This document shows, one piece after another, positions 42,479 to 52,153 of a stretch of 64,000 bases of DNA. Below the pieces are notes generated by a model. It made no database searches. It was given only the letters and a program-made list of their open reading frames with translations, and was not told where the DNA came from. The DNA is taken from the NCBI RefSeq assembly GCF_025060755.1, contig NZ_JANYUY010000044.1, forward strand, positions 1 to 64,000, in the 5' to 3' direction. The number at the start of each line of letters is the position of its first letter. The first letter of the stretch is position 1. The translations under genes and the position numbers were made by a program. This DNA is from Paenibacillus doosanensis. Its GTDB lineage: Bacteria > Bacillota > Bacilli > Paenibacillales > NBRC-103111.

Positions 42479-43873
42479 ATGTTCAACTTGTTCCGGGCCC
42501 AGCTTATGAAGCGGGTCGGCGTATGTATGGCCCTGATTTTGACATTCTCTTGGCTTTCCATTCCGGGTCCCTTGACTGGCGCGCAGGCCGCTGCAGACGA
42601 AAGCGCGGCGGACGCGCATACGACCTATAACGAGCTGAAATCGGGGCAGAGGCTTTGGAAAGATAAGCAGTACAAAGCTCCCGAGCAGCCGACCGTTTAT
42701 TTAACCTTTGACGACGGGCCGAGCCCGCTGACGGCCAAGGTGCTCGATATCCTGAAGGAAGAGGATGTCAAGGCGACGTTTTTTGTGCTGGGCGAGCAAG
42801 TGAAGTCCCATCCGGAGCTGGTGCGGCGGGCGCTGGAGGAGGGCCATACGATCGGTAATCATACGTATAATCATGTGTATAAAGAGCTTTATTCCGGGGC
42901 GCAAACGTTCTGGGATCAGCTGCAGCAGACGGAGGATATCATAGCCGACGCGGCGGGGATCAGGCCCAGGCTCGTCCGGGCTCCCGGAGGGACCTTCGGC
43001 AACTTCGATGCCTTCTATTTCTACTATCTCGACCAAGCGGGCTACGAAGTTTACGATTGGAATATCGACAGCGGCGACTCGGCAAGGCCGGGGGTGCCTG
43101 CGAGCGAAATTATACAGACGGTCAAGAAGGGGCCGTTCAAGAATGAAACCGTAGTGCTTATGCATGACGGAACCGGTCATGATCAGAGTGTGAAAGCGCT
43201 GCCTGAGGTGATCCGGCTGTTTAAGGAGAAGGGCTACGCTTTTGCCTCGTTGACTACCGAGGTGCAGCCGATTCATTTCTCCAGCGGTAAAATCAAATGG
43301 TCGCGCTCGCTCACGGAAGTCGGGCATGAGCAGCTGCTGGCCGAGGCGGGAGAGCATATGCGCGGGCTTGAAGCGGCAGGGCTAACGAAGACGGCATCTG
43401 CGGCGGGCGAGGAGGAAGGAGCTTCGCTCGCTATCGTACCGAAGGGAGCGGGCAAGGCCAAAGACGAGCCGCTGCTGCCTCTTGAGCTGCGCCTTGGGGA
43501 GCGGCAGCTGCAGCTTGACGCGGAGCAGTACAGAATGGTCCATGGCTTAGAAGAGGTGCCGCTGAGGCCGCTGATCGAGGCGATGGGCGGGCAGATTCAT
43601 TGGGACGGTAGCGAGCGAACGGCGGTCGTCCGGTACGGCGGCTATGCGGCGGAATACGACTTCTCCCGGCATGAGCTGCGTCTCCGGGCGGGAGGCAGGC
43701 TGACTGCCGTGCATTTGCCGCAAATGGAGCTGATCGATGGAACCGTTTACGTTCCTTTGCAGGCAACGCTGCAATCGCTTGGCTGCCGTATTGCCGATAG
43801 CTCTGAGGAGAACGGACATACGCTGGTTCGGGCATCGATGAGCGGCGGGTTTGTCGTCAGTCCTCTCTACTAA
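42479..43873 (+). CDS. Polysaccharide deacetylase with stalk domain
   Basis: 464 residues with a signal peptide (about 1-38, AQA-AAD). Residues 70-260 form a NodB-type carbohydrate esterase 4 domain: metal and catalytic Asp78/Asp79 in TFDDGPS, His128 and His132 in GNHTYNH, RAPGG (167-171) and LMHDG. Residues about 335-460 resemble the copper-amine-oxidase-like N-terminal 'stalk' domain (VPLRPLIEAMGGQIHWDG, TVYVPLQATLQSLG). It probably N-deacetylates peptidoglycan or chitin-like polymer outside the cell. ATG 42479 follows GGAGGG. Confidence 0.92.
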   Translation: MFNLFRAQLMKRVGVCMALILTFSWLSIPGPLTGAQAAADESAADAHTTYNELKSGQRLWKDKQYKAPEQPTVYLTFDDGPSPLTAKVLDILKEEDVKATFFVLGEQVKSHPELVRRALEEGHTIGNHTYNHVYKELYSGAQTFWDQLQQTEDIIADAAGIRPRLVRAPGGTFGNFDAFYFYYLDQAGYEVYDWNIDSGDSARPGVPASEIIQTVKKGPFKNETVVLMHDGTGHDQSVKALPEVIRLFKEKGYAFASLTTEVQPIHFSSGKIKWSRSLTEVGHEQLLAEAGEHMRGLEAAGLTKTASAAGEEEGASLAIVPKGAGKAKDEPLLPLELRLGERQLQLDAEQYRMVHGLEEVPLRPLIEAMGGQIHWDGSERTAVVRYGGYAAEYDFSRHELRLRAGGRLTAVHLPQMELIDGTVYVPLQATLQSLGCRIADSSEENGHTLVRASMSGGFVVSPLY

Positions 43874-43943
43874 ATAAACCTCAGCGCGCGCGGGGATTTG
43901 CGCTATAATAGTGCAAGATGATAGTCTTCGCCCGGAGGAAAGC

Positions 43944-46163
43944 ATGAAAAAACATTGGTTTAAACGAATGCTGTTGTCTTATTTGCCGGTTTTTTTCTTC
44001 ATTGCGCTGGCCCTCATTGCGCTGTCGGCGATTTCGGCAAGCGAGCTGTCCAAGAAAGAGGCGGTCCGCGCCAACGGCGTGTTCGCGGAGCACGTTATGC
44101 AGATGATCGATCACACGATGAGAACGATCGACCAGCAAATGATCAAGGAAGTGCAGACGAACGAGCAGATCAGCCAGTTTTTTGCCCAGTATTACACTGG
44201 CAACCCTGCGATGACGCTCTACGATGTCTCGTATAAGCTAAGAGAGCTCATGATTAATACGCCGATGATCGATTCGATCTATTTGGTTCGTTCCTCCGAT
44301 CAGATCGTGCTTAGCAATAATCTGATGGCTTCGGTGGGCGAGTTCGGGGACCGGGATTTCATTCGGCAGGCTCTCGGGCAAGGCGGTTCCTACAAATGGA
44401 CCGATGTGAGAAGCTACAAGGAATTCGACGATCAGAGACAGCCGGCGGCGGTGGTCACGCTGGTTAAGAACGTGCCGCTGCTGGGAGGCCGGCAGGGCAT
44501 TATCGCGATCAATGTGCAGACGGCGGCCATTCAAAATCTCGTTAAAGATATGACCGATTCCGACGTTAATTTTATTCGTCTGACCGACCGCAGAGGCCAG
44601 CCGATACTGGACAGCAAAGCAGACGGCGAGCTATTGTCCGACGTGACCTCGGACTATACCGGATGGCGCGTTCAAAGCGGGCTGCTGCGCGATAATCTTC
44701 CGCTATTCGTTTTCTCCTACTCATCGGTATGGCTCGCGCTGAACCTCTTGATGGTCGTCATCGGCATCGTCTGGATCGTTTATGTGACGCGCCGCAACTA
44801 TCAGCCGATCGAGTCGATTTTAGCCCGCATCGACGCTTACGCCGCACAAAGAAGCAGCGCGCTTTCCGGCGCGTCCGGGCAGGATGAGTTCCGTTTCATC
44901 GAAACGGCGCTGGACGATTTGGTCGAACGGACGATGACGTTCCAGAAGCAGCGCGAGGAAGACCTTATTTTTCGCAAACGGAGCTTTTTTAACGAAGTGA
45001 TCGAAGGGAGCAGGCCGATTGCGCGGGAAGAGTTCGAGGAGGAGATGCGGCTGTACGGACTGCGGGAGCATGTGGAGCGGACCGTCATGGCTGTCGTCGA
45101 AATCGACAAATACGCGGATTTCGCATCGCGTTACAATACGAGGGACCAGTACCTGCTTAAGTTCGCATTAAGCAGCGTCGTGAACGAGATCGCCCAGAAC
45201 GAGGGCGCAGCCGTCTGGATGGAATGGACCTCAAGCCAGCGGCTCAGCGTGCTGGCCCATTTGCCGGAGACGGAGAAGACGACGGAACGCGCCTTGCGGC
45301 TGTTCGATAAAGTGAGACAGTGGGGAAGCCAGCATCTCGATTTTACCGTAACGGTCGGCATCGGAGAAGCGGCGGCGTCTTTGGCGGAGGTTCCAGGCTC
45401 GTATGAAGAGGCGCTGGAGGCTTTGAAATACAAGTCCGCGCTCGGCGGCGACCGGATCATCGAGCACAGGGAGATCGCCGCCAAATCGCAGGGAGAGGTC
45501 TACGAGCATCTGCATGTCATGCGCTCGCTCGGTCAGAAATACCGGCTCGGGGACCGGGACTGGGAGCTGGAGCTGGAGGAGCTGTTCCGCGAGCTGGCGG
45601 ACGGCTTGTTCGCAAGCGACGATATTGCCGCGACGCTCCATTACTTGATCTACCATATGCAGCGGGAGATTACGGAGCTTCCCGGGGAACTCCAGACGGT
45701 TTGGAACGAGGAGGCGCTTCCGCGGCTGAACGGGGCATTGGAGCGCCTCGATACGATCCTCGATCTGGAGCGGGAAATGACTGTGATTCTGAAGGAAGGC
45801 TTTCGCCGGATGGAGGAGCTGCGGAACGCCCGCAGCCAGCATCCGCTGATGCTGCGGGTCAAGCAATATATTAACGAGCAGTACGCCAATCCGGATTTAT
45901 CGCTGACGCATCTTAGCGAAGAGTTTGACCTGAATCCTAAGTATGTCAGCCAAATGTTCAAGGAAGAGTTCGGCGTCAACTTCCTGGACTATTTGGCGGA
46001 CGTGCGCATTATGCAGGCGAAGAAGCTGCTTATGGAGACGAGCGAGTCCGTCCAGGAGGTCGGCGAGAAGTCGGGGTATCCGAACGTCAGATCGTTTATG
46101 CGCGTGTTCAAGAAGCTGACCGGGCTTACGCCCGGAGAGTACCGTAAGAAGGAGGCCGGGTAA
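43944..46163 (+). CDS. Membrane AraC-family regulator (YesM/YesN-like fusion)
   Basis: 739 residues from ATG 43944, behind GGAGGAAAGC. Two membrane helices (about 10-30 and 262-285) enclose an extracellular Cache-like sensor. A cytoplasmic linker follows and then an AraC helix-turn-helix pair at about 640-736 (IKQYINEQYANPDLSLTHLSEEF type first motif; ESVQEVGEKSGYPNVRSFMRVFKKLTGLTPGEYRKK). This one-protein sensor-regulator type is abundant in Paenibacillus and controls adjacent sugar-uptake and glycosidase genes. It probably senses a sugar and activates the two binding-protein genes and GH95 downstream. Confidence 0.9.
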   Translation: MKKHWFKRMLLSYLPVFFFIALALIALSAISASELSKKEAVRANGVFAEHVMQMIDHTMRTIDQQMIKEVQTNEQISQFFAQYYTGNPAMTLYDVSYKLRELMINTPMIDSIYLVRSSDQIVLSNNLMASVGEFGDRDFIRQALGQGGSYKWTDVRSYKEFDDQRQPAAVVTLVKNVPLLGGRQGIIAINVQTAAIQNLVKDMTDSDVNFIRLTDRRGQPILDSKADGELLSDVTSDYTGWRVQSGLLRDNLPLFVFSYSSVWLALNLLMVVIGIVWIVYVTRRNYQPIESILARIDAYAAQRSSALSGASGQDEFRFIETALDDLVERTMTFQKQREEDLIFRKRSFFNEVIEGSRPIAREEFEEEMRLYGLREHVERTVMAVVEIDKYADFASRYNTRDQYLLKFALSSVVNEIAQNEGAAVWMEWTSSQRLSVLAHLPETEKTTERALRLFDKVRQWGSQHLDFTVTVGIGEAAASLAEVPGSYEEALEALKYKSALGGDRIIEHREIAAKSQGEVYEHLHVMRSLGQKYRLGDRDWELELEELFRELADGLFASDDIAATLHYLIYHMQREITELPGELQTVWNEEALPRLNGALERLDTILDLEREMTVILKEGFRRMEELRNARSQHPLMLRVKQYINEQYANPDLSLTHLSEEFDLNPKYVSQMFKEEFGVNFLDYLADVRIMQAKKLLMETSESVQEVGEKSGYPNVRSFMRVFKKLTGLTPGEYRKKEAG

Positions 46164-46181
46164 GTCCCGGCTCCCTGTATA

Positions 46182-46212
46182 TAGGGCCGTCCGGCGCCGC
46201 CGGGCGGCCTGT
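46182..46212 (+). terminator. GC-rich hairpin after the AraC regulator
   Basis: GGCCG.CCGGCG / CGCCGG.CGGCC stem with a weak T-containing tail (TGTTTG), 18 bases after the stop. Perhaps an inefficient terminator that allows read-through into the sugar genes. Confidence 0.4.
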
Positions 46213-46391
46213 TTGCCGCTGCGCTTCGGATATTGGAACGGTGGCGTAAAAAGCGGCGGCAGGCCGGAAAAACGCGCCGTTACCGGCTGAAATGGAAAAC
46301 GGTGACCTCGCGGAATATTGTCCATTGTCAGCGGAGAAGCTCATGGGCTACATTGGACTCACCGCATGTGAAGCATAAGGGAGGCAAAGCC

Positions 46392-46469
46392 ATGAAGCGG
46401 TCCAGTCGGCCCCTGTGCGTCTCGGCGCGGGAGGAGGCCTGCGGCCGTCCGGCTTTGGGGGAGTGCTAG
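46392..46469 (+). CDS. Possible 25-residue leader ORF before the binding protein
   Basis: ATG 46392 has GGGAGG seven bases upstream. The frame reads MKRSSRPLCV... for 25 codons and its TAG stop (46467-46469) abuts the ATG of the solute-binding protein at 46470, whose ribosome binding site lies inside it. The arrangement would give translational coupling. Function unknown; it may be fortuitous. Confidence 0.35.
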   Translation: MKRSSRPLCVSAREEACGRPALGEC

Positions 46470-48107
46470 ATGATGAAAAGAAAAAGAAACAGGCTGACGA
46501 ACAGGATGCGCCTTGGCGCCGCGGCCGTTCTTGCGGTATCGGCGTTGCTTGCAGGCTGCTCAGGCTCCGATCAGGAAGGGCGGGCGGGCCGGAACGCGGG
46601 CGGGCAAAAGCCGGAAATCAGCGCGACGGTGTACGACCGCGGACTGGTTCCGCAGGAAGAGGGGACGATCGAGCAAAACCGCTGGACCGAATGGATTGAT
46701 CGGAACGGTCCGGTTCATGTGAAGTTTACGCCCATTCCCCGCAATGACGCGACGGCCAAATTGACGGCCTTATTCGCTTCCGGCACCGCGCCTGAGCTGA
46801 TCTTCGATTATTCCAACGTGCTGCGCGGGCAGCTGTACACGCAGAAGCAAATGATGCCGGTCGACGATATGATCGCCAAATACAGCACGACGTACAAGCA
46901 GCTTCTGGAGAAATACCCGGTGCTCAGGACGGCGGCGTCGATGCCGGACGGCAAGATGTACGGGTTCGGCGTGATCAACGGGCTGCAGGCGAACCATGCG
47001 CTCTTCATCCGCGCGGATTGGCTGAACAAGCTGAACCTGGAGACGCCCAAGACGACGGAGGAGCTGTACCAGGTGATGAAAGCCTTCACCGAGCAGGACC
47101 CCGACGGCAATCGCCAAAAGGACACGTACGGTACCTCGCTCGCCTATATTACGAACCAGATCGTGAACGCGATGTTCCAGAATGTGAAATGGGTCGTGGA
47201 GGACGGCAAGCTGATTCACGACTGGGAGCGGGCCAAAGCGGCTGCGGCGTTTAAGAAGCGTTTGTACGACGAAGGGCTGGTGGATCCGGATTATTTGACC
47301 GACAGGAGCGGCCAGAAGGCGCAGCAGGACTGGGTGAACGGGAAAATCGGCATGTGGGGTGGACAAATAACCGGCGCCGCATGGCTGCAAATTTACGAAT
47401 CGCTGAAGAAGAACAATCCTTCGGCCGAGGTGATCGTCATACCGCTGCCCCGCAGCCCGTACGGCCAATTCAGCCCGACGATCCAGAACCCGGTGCAAAT
47501 TACGGCCATCGTGAACAGCCAAGCCAAAAACCCGGAAGCGATTATGAAATATATCGACTTCATCTCCTCCGATGAGGCGGGCAAAACGCTGAAATACGGA
47601 ATCGAAGGCACGCATTATAAGCAAGGGCCGAACGGCTGTCCGATCTTCATCGACAAGGAGAAGGAGAAGCAGCTATCTTATGCGGGCGATTACCGGATGC
47701 TGTTCTCCCCGGCGCTGGAGGGCAAATGCGGCAGATATGAGGAGACGCTGAATCTGGACCATCCGCAGGAAAAAGAATTTTATACGATGATGAAGCAGGC
47801 GGGCGAGTACTACTTGTCGCCGGAGCGGCCGATCGCCGATATTACGCACGGGGAGCATATGCCGATTGCGCCGGACGATATTCAGCTCATCGATACGAGC
47901 GTCAAGAAGCCGATCGACGACATCTGGATCAAGGCGATCGTCAGCGGAGCGGCGTACACGCCGGATCAGGCTTTGGCCGAGGCGAAGAGCCTATGGGAGA
48001 GAGCGGGCGGCAAGCAGGTCGACGACTGGTATGCCCAATGGTACAGCGAGAACAAGGATAAGGCGCTGCTGCGGGATCAATTGTATCAATTCAAGCGGCC
48101 GGAATAA
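46470..48107 (+). CDS. Sugar-binding lipoprotein (LplA-like)
   Basis: 545 residues with a lipoprotein signal: lipobox LLAGC, lipidated Cys30. The length and sequence (FASGTAPELIFDYSN, MPVDDMIAKYSTTYKQLLEKYPVLRTAASMPDGKMYGFG) match the long LplA-type extracellular solute-binding proteins of Paenibacillus carbohydrate ABC importers. It probably captures oligosaccharides at the cell surface. The usual LplB and YtcP-type permease genes are absent around it. A second, unrelated binding protein follows 78 bases later. Confidence 0.88.
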   Translation: MMKRKRNRLTNRMRLGAAAVLAVSALLAGCSGSDQEGRAGRNAGGQKPEISATVYDRGLVPQEEGTIEQNRWTEWIDRNGPVHVKFTPIPRNDATAKLTALFASGTAPELIFDYSNVLRGQLYTQKQMMPVDDMIAKYSTTYKQLLEKYPVLRTAASMPDGKMYGFGVINGLQANHALFIRADWLNKLNLETPKTTEELYQVMKAFTEQDPDGNRQKDTYGTSLAYITNQIVNAMFQNVKWVVEDGKLIHDWERAKAAAAFKKRLYDEGLVDPDYLTDRSGQKAQQDWVNGKIGMWGGQITGAAWLQIYESLKKNNPSAEVIVIPLPRSPYGQFSPTIQNPVQITAIVNSQAKNPEAIMKYIDFISSDEAGKTLKYGIEGTHYKQGPNGCPIFIDKEKEKQLSYAGDYRMLFSPALEGKCGRYEETLNLDHPQEKEFYTMMKQAGEYYLSPERPIADITHGEHMPIAPDDIQLIDTSVKKPIDDIWIKAIVSGAAYTPDQALAEAKSLWERAGGKQVDDWYAQWYSENKDKALLRDQLYQFKRPE

Positions 48108-48185
48108 GCCGGCTTAAGCGGCGGCAGGGCGCGGTAGCCGCGCCCCTTCTTGCCCATCAATTTGACGATCAAAGGGGATAGGCGA

Positions 48186-49496
48186 ATGAAAAAGAAAAAT
48201 ACGAAGTTCATCTTGCTGACGGCCGTGACGATGCTGGCGGCGCTGGTTCAAGGCTGCACGGGACAAAGCGCAGAGAAACCTGGGGAAGCGGCGACGGCGG
48301 CCAAAATTAACACGGACCCGGTAACGCTTACGTTTTACGGCAATATGTCCGAGGAATTGTTCCAGAAGCTGGTCGTGGCGCCGGTTAAATTAAAATATCC
48401 GAATATCGATCTGACGCTCGTCCCGATGACTAACAAAATCGAAGATTTAATTGCCTCCGGCGAGGTGCCGGATATTCTCGGCGATAATATATCGGCCATT
48501 GCGAAATATGAGAATCTGGATTTGCTGGAGGATTTGACGCCGTATGTGAAAGCGTTTAACCTGGATTTGAGCGCCGTTGACCCCGTCGTGGTCGATACGG
48601 TCCGCAAAAATTCCGGGGAAGGCAAGCTGTACGCGCTGCCGGTATCCGCCAATGTCGTCACCCTATATTACAACAAAGATATTTTCGACCGGTTCGGCGT
48701 GCCGTATCCGCAGGACGGAATGACTTGGGATCAAGTTTACGAGCTCGCCAAAAAAGTAACGAGAACCGACGGAGGCGTCGCTTACCGCGGGTACGACTTC
48801 CAGGATTTGTTCCAAATTCAATACAACCAGCTCTCGGTTCCCGTCATCGACGAGAAGACGAACAAAGCGATCGTGAACAATGCCGAATGGAAAAAGCTGT
48901 TCGAGAACTGGGCCCGCTTTTACACGATCACGGGCAACGAGGTGGACGCGGCCGGATACGGCAAAGGACTGAATGCGTTCTCCAAGGACAAGACGCTGGC
49001 GATGTACTCGACAAGCTCGTTTTTCTCCTCGATGCCCGAAGCGGTCAAAAATGGCTTGAACTATGATGTGGTCAGCCTGCCGAGCTTTCCCGAAGCGCCC
49101 AATACGGGGGTGCAAGTCGAAGGGGGAGCGCGGATGATTACGACCACTTCCAAGCATAAGGATCAGGCGTTCATGGCGCTGAGCGCGATGCTGACGCCGG
49201 AGGCCCAAAAGGTCATTGCGCGCAACGGCAACGCTTCGGTTTTGACCGATACGTCGATCAACAAAGATTTCGGCCTCGACATTGAAGTGTTGAAGGGCAA
49301 AAACCGCGAGGCGTTCATTAAAAACAAAAACGCCAAGCCGTTTCCGTCGATTACCAAATACGACGGAGCCGCCTTTACGATCATGCGCCAGCAGTTTAAA
49401 AAAGTGGCGACGGGGCAAGAGGACGTCAACACGGCGCTGCGTGAAGCCGAAGAGCTGATCAACAAGGCGATTGAGGATCAAAACAAACAGCAGTAG
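48186..49496 (+). CDS. Extracellular solute-binding protein family 1 lipoprotein
   Basis: 436 residues from ATG 48186, behind AAGGGGATAGG. Lipobox LVQGC, lipidated Cys24. Family 1 features: VTLTFYGNMSEELFQKLVVAPVKLKYPNIDL, LYALPVSANVVTLYYNKDIFDRFGVPYPQDGMTWDQV. Its type is distinct from the preceding LplA-like protein, so the two probably bind different ligands. No permease or ATPase is encoded nearby, so it would depend on components elsewhere, or act with the regulator as a sensor. Confidence 0.9.
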   Translation: MKKKNTKFILLTAVTMLAALVQGCTGQSAEKPGEAATAAKINTDPVTLTFYGNMSEELFQKLVVAPVKLKYPNIDLTLVPMTNKIEDLIASGEVPDILGDNISAIAKYENLDLLEDLTPYVKAFNLDLSAVDPVVVDTVRKNSGEGKLYALPVSANVVTLYYNKDIFDRFGVPYPQDGMTWDQVYELAKKVTRTDGGVAYRGYDFQDLFQIQYNQLSVPVIDEKTNKAIVNNAEWKKLFENWARFYTITGNEVDAAGYGKGLNAFSKDKTLAMYSTSSFFSSMPEAVKNGLNYDVVSLPSFPEAPNTGVQVEGGARMITTTSKHKDQAFMALSAMLTPEAQKVIARNGNASVLTDTSINKDFGLDIEVLKGKNREAFIKNKNAKPFPSITKYDGAAFTIMRQQFKKVATGQEDVNTALREAEELINKAIEDQNKQQ

Positions 49497-49522
49497 CGAA
49501 CCTGACAGAGAGGAAGATGAAT

Positions 49523-51928
49523 ATGCGACCGCTGGACAAAGTGACTTTCGGACATAAACATAAGCTTAGCTTGAAGTACCCCTCATCCTGGTGGGGGGCC
49601 AAATGGCGCGAGGCGCTGCCTTCCGGCAACGGGAAGATCGGCGCCGCCGTCTACGGCGGCGTGTACGAGGAGACGATTTTGCTGACGCATGAGGAGCTGT
49701 GGCGCGGCAGCCAGACGCCGGAGCTGCCGGATGTCAGCGACAAGCTGCCCGAAGTGCGAGCCTTGCTGCTCGCCGGGGACGCTCCGAAGGCTAACCGCAT
49801 TATGGCGGACGCGCTGGAGGAGCGGGGCTACAAGCCGAAGATGGCGTGGCCGCTGCCCCTGGCCGATTTCAAGGTCATCATGCCTTCTCCGCACGGTTTT
49901 AAAGCTTATGGGCGAGAGCTGAACATGGAGACGGGAGAAGTGACGGTGTCCTGGCGCGACGGAGCGACCCGCTATGAGCGCGCGTTGTTCGTATCGCGTC
50001 CGGACGACTGGATCGTCTATGAAATCCGCGCGGACGGCCCGGACCCGATTCATGCGCAGCTGTACATGGAGCTGCACGATCCGAAGGACATCCGCCGGGC
50101 GGCTACGCTGCCCGAGAAGGCCGAGCTGCGCAGCGAAGGCGAGTACTTGTTCTACGCCGCCGAGAATGACGATCGGTCCGACTTCGGCGCCGTGGCGAGA
50201 GTCATCCCGCAAGGGGGGACGATCGAGTCGGATAACGGCAAGCTGAAGGTCGACGGGGCGCGAAGCGTGCTGGTGATCGTGCAGCCGTTCGTCCGGGACG
50301 AGCGCGCCGCCGCATGGGAGCGGGGACGCCGAGCCTTGGCGCAGGCGACCCCAAGCTACGCCGAGCTGCTCGGGCCTCATGCGCGGGAGCACGGACGGCT
50401 GTTCGGCGCCGTGACGATGGAGCTCGGGGCGGAGAGTTACGAGCGCTCGAACGAGGAGCTGCTGCTGGACGCCTATCAGGGAGAAGCGTCGCTGGAGATG
50501 ACGGAGAAGATGTGGGCCTACGGCAGATACCTGCTCGTCTCCAGCTCCCGCGACGGCGGCCAGCCATGCCATCTGTACGGACTATGGTGCGGCGAATACG
50601 AGGGCATGTGGGCGTTCAACATGTCCAACGAAAATATCCAGATGATCTATTGGCAGGCGCTGTCCGGCAATATGCCGGAGCTGCTGCTGGCGATGTTTGA
50701 CTACTTCGACCGGCTGATCGGCGATTTTCGGACGAATGCGAAGCGGCTGTACGGCTGCCGGGGAATTTATATTCCGGCCCCGACGTCCCCGGATTCCGGG
50801 CTGCTGAAGCATAAGGCCCCTCATATTATCCATTGGACCGGAGCGGCGGGCTGGATTGCCCAGCATTATTACGATTACTACTTATACACGGGCGACATGC
50901 AATTTTTAAGGGAGCGTGCGCTGCCTTTTCTTAGAGAAACCGCGCTGTTTTATGAAGACTTCTTTATATTGGACGACAACGGGTATTACGTCAGCTGCCC
51001 TTCCAATTCGCCGGAGAACGCTCCGGCCAACTATATTCCCGGCCCCGGCCAGAAGCCGCTTACCGAAACGGCCGTCAACTCGACGATGGATTTCGCGATT
51101 GCCAAGGAAGTGTTGACGCATTTGGTGGAGGGCGCGGAGCTTGCGGACGTATATTCGGATGAAATCGGCAAATGGAAGGAGATGCTGAAGCGGATTCCGC
51201 CGTACCGGATCAATGAAGACGGAGCGGTAAGCGAATGGATGCGCCCGGATTATAAGGATAACTACCATCACCGGCATCAATCGCATATTTACCCGGTATT
51301 CCCCGGCACAGAGGTGACTCGGGAGAACGATCCCGAGCTGTTCGAAGCATTCGTCACCGCAGCCAAAAAACGGCTGGTGATCGGACTCAAGGAGCAGACC
51401 GGCTGGTCGCTCGCCCATATGTCCAATCATTACGCACGCATGGGAGAAGGGGATTTGGCTCTGGAATGTCTGGACTTATTGAGCCGCACCTGCGTCATCA
51501 ACAATTTCTACACGTTCCATAACGATTGGCGCAGCATGGGCATCGGCGTCGACGCCCACTGGGCTCCGTTCCAGATCGATGCCAACATGGGCTGGAGCGC
51601 CGCCGTGCAGGAGATGCTGCTGTTCTCCCTGAACGGAACGATCCGCATTCTCCCGGCGCTCCCGTCCAAATGGAGAAAAGGCAAGGTCGGCCCTCTGCTC
51701 GCCCGCGGAGCGGTCGAGGTGCGTATCGAGTGGGATCAGGACGCCGGTACCGTCCTGGCGGAGCTCTTGTCCTTGCACCGCTCTCAGAGCGTCAGCCTGC
51801 AGTTTGCGAGGCCGATTGAAGCCGCCGAAGGCGGGACGGCGGAAGGAAATTACATCCGCAGCGTGCAGCTGGAAGCGGGAGTGCCCGTACGGCTGAAGGT
51901 GACGCTGGCGCATCAAACGACTGCATAA
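49523..51928 (+). CDS. GH95-family glycosidase (alpha-L-fucosidase/galactosidase-like)
   Basis: 801 residues. The ATG at 49523 is better spaced from AGAGAGG than the ATG at 49517. The start (LKYPSSWWGAKWREALPSGNGKIGAAVYGGVYEETILLTHEELWRG) is the diagnostic GH95 N-terminal sandwich. The (alpha/alpha)6 catalytic region holds NMSNENIQMIYWQALSGNMPEL, YVSCPSNSPENAP and YHHRHQSHIYPVFPG, with WSLAHMSNHYARM further on. The family removes alpha-L-fucose or L-galactose from plant glycans. No signal peptide is seen, so it would act on imported oligosaccharides, consistent with the binding-protein genes upstream. Confidence 0.88.
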   Translation: MRPLDKVTFGHKHKLSLKYPSSWWGAKWREALPSGNGKIGAAVYGGVYEETILLTHEELWRGSQTPELPDVSDKLPEVRALLLAGDAPKANRIMADALEERGYKPKMAWPLPLADFKVIMPSPHGFKAYGRELNMETGEVTVSWRDGATRYERALFVSRPDDWIVYEIRADGPDPIHAQLYMELHDPKDIRRAATLPEKAELRSEGEYLFYAAENDDRSDFGAVARVIPQGGTIESDNGKLKVDGARSVLVIVQPFVRDERAAAWERGRRALAQATPSYAELLGPHAREHGRLFGAVTMELGAESYERSNEELLLDAYQGEASLEMTEKMWAYGRYLLVSSSRDGGQPCHLYGLWCGEYEGMWAFNMSNENIQMIYWQALSGNMPELLLAMFDYFDRLIGDFRTNAKRLYGCRGIYIPAPTSPDSGLLKHKAPHIIHWTGAAGWIAQHYYDYYLYTGDMQFLRERALPFLRETALFYEDFFILDDNGYYVSCPSNSPENAPANYIPGPGQKPLTETAVNSTMDFAIAKEVLTHLVEGAELADVYSDEIGKWKEMLKRIPPYRINEDGAVSEWMRPDYKDNYHHRHQSHIYPVFPGTEVTRENDPELFEAFVTAAKKRLVIGLKEQTGWSLAHMSNHYARMGEGDLALECLDLLSRTCVINNFYTFHNDWRSMGIGVDAHWAPFQIDANMGWSAAVQEMLLFSLNGTIRILPALPSKWRKGKVGPLLARGAVEVRIEWDQDAGTVLAELLSLHRSQSVSLQFARPIEAAEGGTAEGNYIRSVQLEAGVPVRLKVTLAHQTTA

Positions 51929-51960
51929 GCTCCGCGTACGGAAGGGAATAAGCAGGGACA

Positions 51961-51998
51961 CAAGGTAAAAGCCTCAGCGGAGGTTTTTACCTTGTTTT
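51961..51998 (+). terminator. Terminator after GH95
   Basis: CAAGGTAAAAGCCTC / GGAGGTTTTTACCTTG stem followed by TTTT, 33 bases after the stop. Confidence 0.88.
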
Positions 51999-52153
51999 AT
52001 GTCGATAAAGAACGTATCGCAGCACGGTTTATGTCGCCAGAACGAAGTCTCCCGTCGAACCGGTCGGCCGGTTTTGTTCACGTTAACATAGATAAACGCG
52101 GGAGCCGCTGTTATAATTCTCTATAATTCATGATTTGCGAGGAGGAGAAAGCA

